A stretch of DNA of 6,433 nt from Pseudomonadota bacterium (GTDB taxonomy: Bacteria > Bdellovibrionota > JAFGOL01): contig JAPLFT010000117.1 in NCBI GenBank assembly GCA_026390535.1, positions 1 to 6,433 on the forward strand, written 5' to 3'. The position numbers and the translations under genes were made by a program. Positions within the stretch are counted from its first letter, which is position 1; every line of letters starts with the position of its first letter. A model generated the notes under the pieces. It had not been told where the DNA came from and did no database searches. It was given only the letters and a program-made list of their open reading frames with translations. Of the stretch, positions 5,666-6,433 are shown piece after piece.

Positions 5666-6433
5666 TTAGCCTTGTCTTATGGAATAATTACTGTTCCTTA
5701 TATTACTGAACATATTAAAAATATCTTCCCGCTCAAAATCCCTACCCCTGCTGTTAAATGCAGTGCTTCTTCTTGCAATATCAGAATCAAGATACTCATA
5801 TTTTCTCATCTTCTCATATATCGGCATCCCGGAAACATTGTAAAAGACAGACGGTGATATGAGGGTCTTCTTATCCTTAAGATAATTTATAGTTTGTTTC
5901 AATTCATCCAGGGGCTGTTCCGGAAACCCTAATATTATATAAGTAGTGACCCCAAGCCCCAATGAAACCGCTTTTTCCAATACAGATTCATACTGCCCTA
6001 TTGTTTCCGGTCTATTAAAACTATCTCTTGAAGACACGGCGCCGGTTGCAAGGGATATGTCCAGTTTATTAAACCCGGCCTCTTTCATCAGTATCAGCAA
6101 TTCTTCATCTATGTTTGCTGAATTTAGACCGTTTGTAGCCAGTAATTCAAATCTTCTCTTTCCGTATCTCAGGATCATCTTTTCAAGCAATCCTTTTATT
6201 CTATCAACATCAAACAGCAGATTGTCGTCCTGAAAATCAAAAACCTCAATCCCGTATCTTTTTATACATTCATCCATTTCACATAGAACATTGTCTATAT
6301 TCCTTTTTCTGTATCCATGACCGGCTATAGAATGGACTGAACAAAAAACACAATCATTAGGACAGCCCCTGGATGTAAGTATCATTGTATACGGTTTTTT
6401 ATTGAACGTATATTTTAATGCATCAACAAGATT
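5666..6433 (-). CDS. Radical SAM protein, C-terminal part (runs off the right edge; probably B12-binding type)
   Basis: The reading frame is open from the right edge of the window, so the start lies outside; 255 residues are visible. The ATG at 6385 is internal, because the 16 codons before it (ending NKKPYT) continue the family pattern in which a PYTMILTSRGCP-like strand leads into the cluster motif. The cluster motif is C24-x3-C28-x2-C31 (CPNDCVFC), counted from the edge. Next come VLCEMDECIKRYGIEVFDFQDDNLLFDVDRI, the beta/alpha segment typical of cobalamin-dependent radical SAM proteins, then ELLATNGLN, LDISLATG and TTYIILGFPEQPLDELKQTINYL, which fit successive strands of the partial TIM barrel. 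Such proteins usually carry an N-terminal cobalamin-binding domain, which would be beyond the edge and is not seen. Substrates in this group are very diverse (methylations, ring formation, lipid and tetrapyrrole changes), so no specific role is claimed. It ends convergent to the RNA methyltransferase gene. Confidence 0.87.
   Translation of the reverse strand, partial: NLVDALKYTFNKKPYTMILTSRGCPNDCVFCSVHSIAGHGYRKRNIDNVLCEMDECIKRYGIEVFDFQDDNLLFDVDRIKGLLEKMILRYGKRRFELLATNGLNSANIDEELLILMKEAGFNKLDISLATGAVSSRDSFNRPETIGQYESVLEKAVSLGLGVTTYIILGFPEQPLDELKQTINYLKDKKTLISPSVFYNVSGMPIYEKMRKYEYLDSDIARRSTAFNSRGRDFEREDIFNMFSNIRNSNYSIRQG

Noticed and set aside
5640..5680. Possible bidirectional terminator between the methyltransferase and radical SAM genes
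   Set aside because: The 6-bp gap and flanking sequence contain A and T runs but no GC-rich hairpin.

Overview
This window looks like an ordinary chromosomal region of a Gram-negative, AT-rich, probably anaerobic bacterium. The signs are a signal-peptide-bearing beta-barrel-like protein (so an outer membrane), a short ThiC, the oxygen-sensitive ThiH route for the thiazole, and a radical SAM enzyme of the type often joined to a cobalamin-binding domain. The mix resembles uncultivated lineages such as Omnitrophota, but that is a guess; no rRNA or other lineage marker is present.

Layout. (1) Bases 1-265, minus strand: the first 88 codons of thiH, cut by the window edge just before its cluster-binding cysteines. 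(2) 321-1277, plus strand: a secreted protein with a charged linker and a beta-strand-rich C-terminal domain. It lies divergent from thiH and tail-to-tail with thiG. (3) 4628 down to 1274, minus strand: a tight five-gene operon, fmdB-like zinc ribbon - thiC - thiD - thiS - thiG. Every junction overlaps (4, 20, 4 and 1 nt), so translational coupling is likely. (4) 4629-4723: a 95-bp divergent intergenic region with no recognisable TPP riboswitch. (5) 4724-5659, plus strand: a compact TrmA/RlmD-family RNA uracil methyltransferase without a TRAM domain. (6) 6433 down to 5666, minus strand: the C-terminal part of a radical SAM protein, cut by the right edge.

How the genes work together. ThiC makes HMP-P from AIR and ThiD phosphorylates it to HMP-PP. 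ThiS (sulfur carrier), ThiG (thiazole synthase) and ThiH (dehydroglycine from tyrosine) make the thiazole phosphate. ThiE, which joins the two halves, and ThiF, which activates ThiS, are not in the window; they may lie beyond thiH or elsewhere. The most unusual structural point is that the envelope gene sits in opposite orientation between thiG and thiH. Coding density is very high, no gap exceeds about 100 bp, and there are no RNA genes, mobile elements, CRISPR arrays or clear intrinsic terminators. I do not see strong evidence for a wholly new system; the findings are modest oddities.
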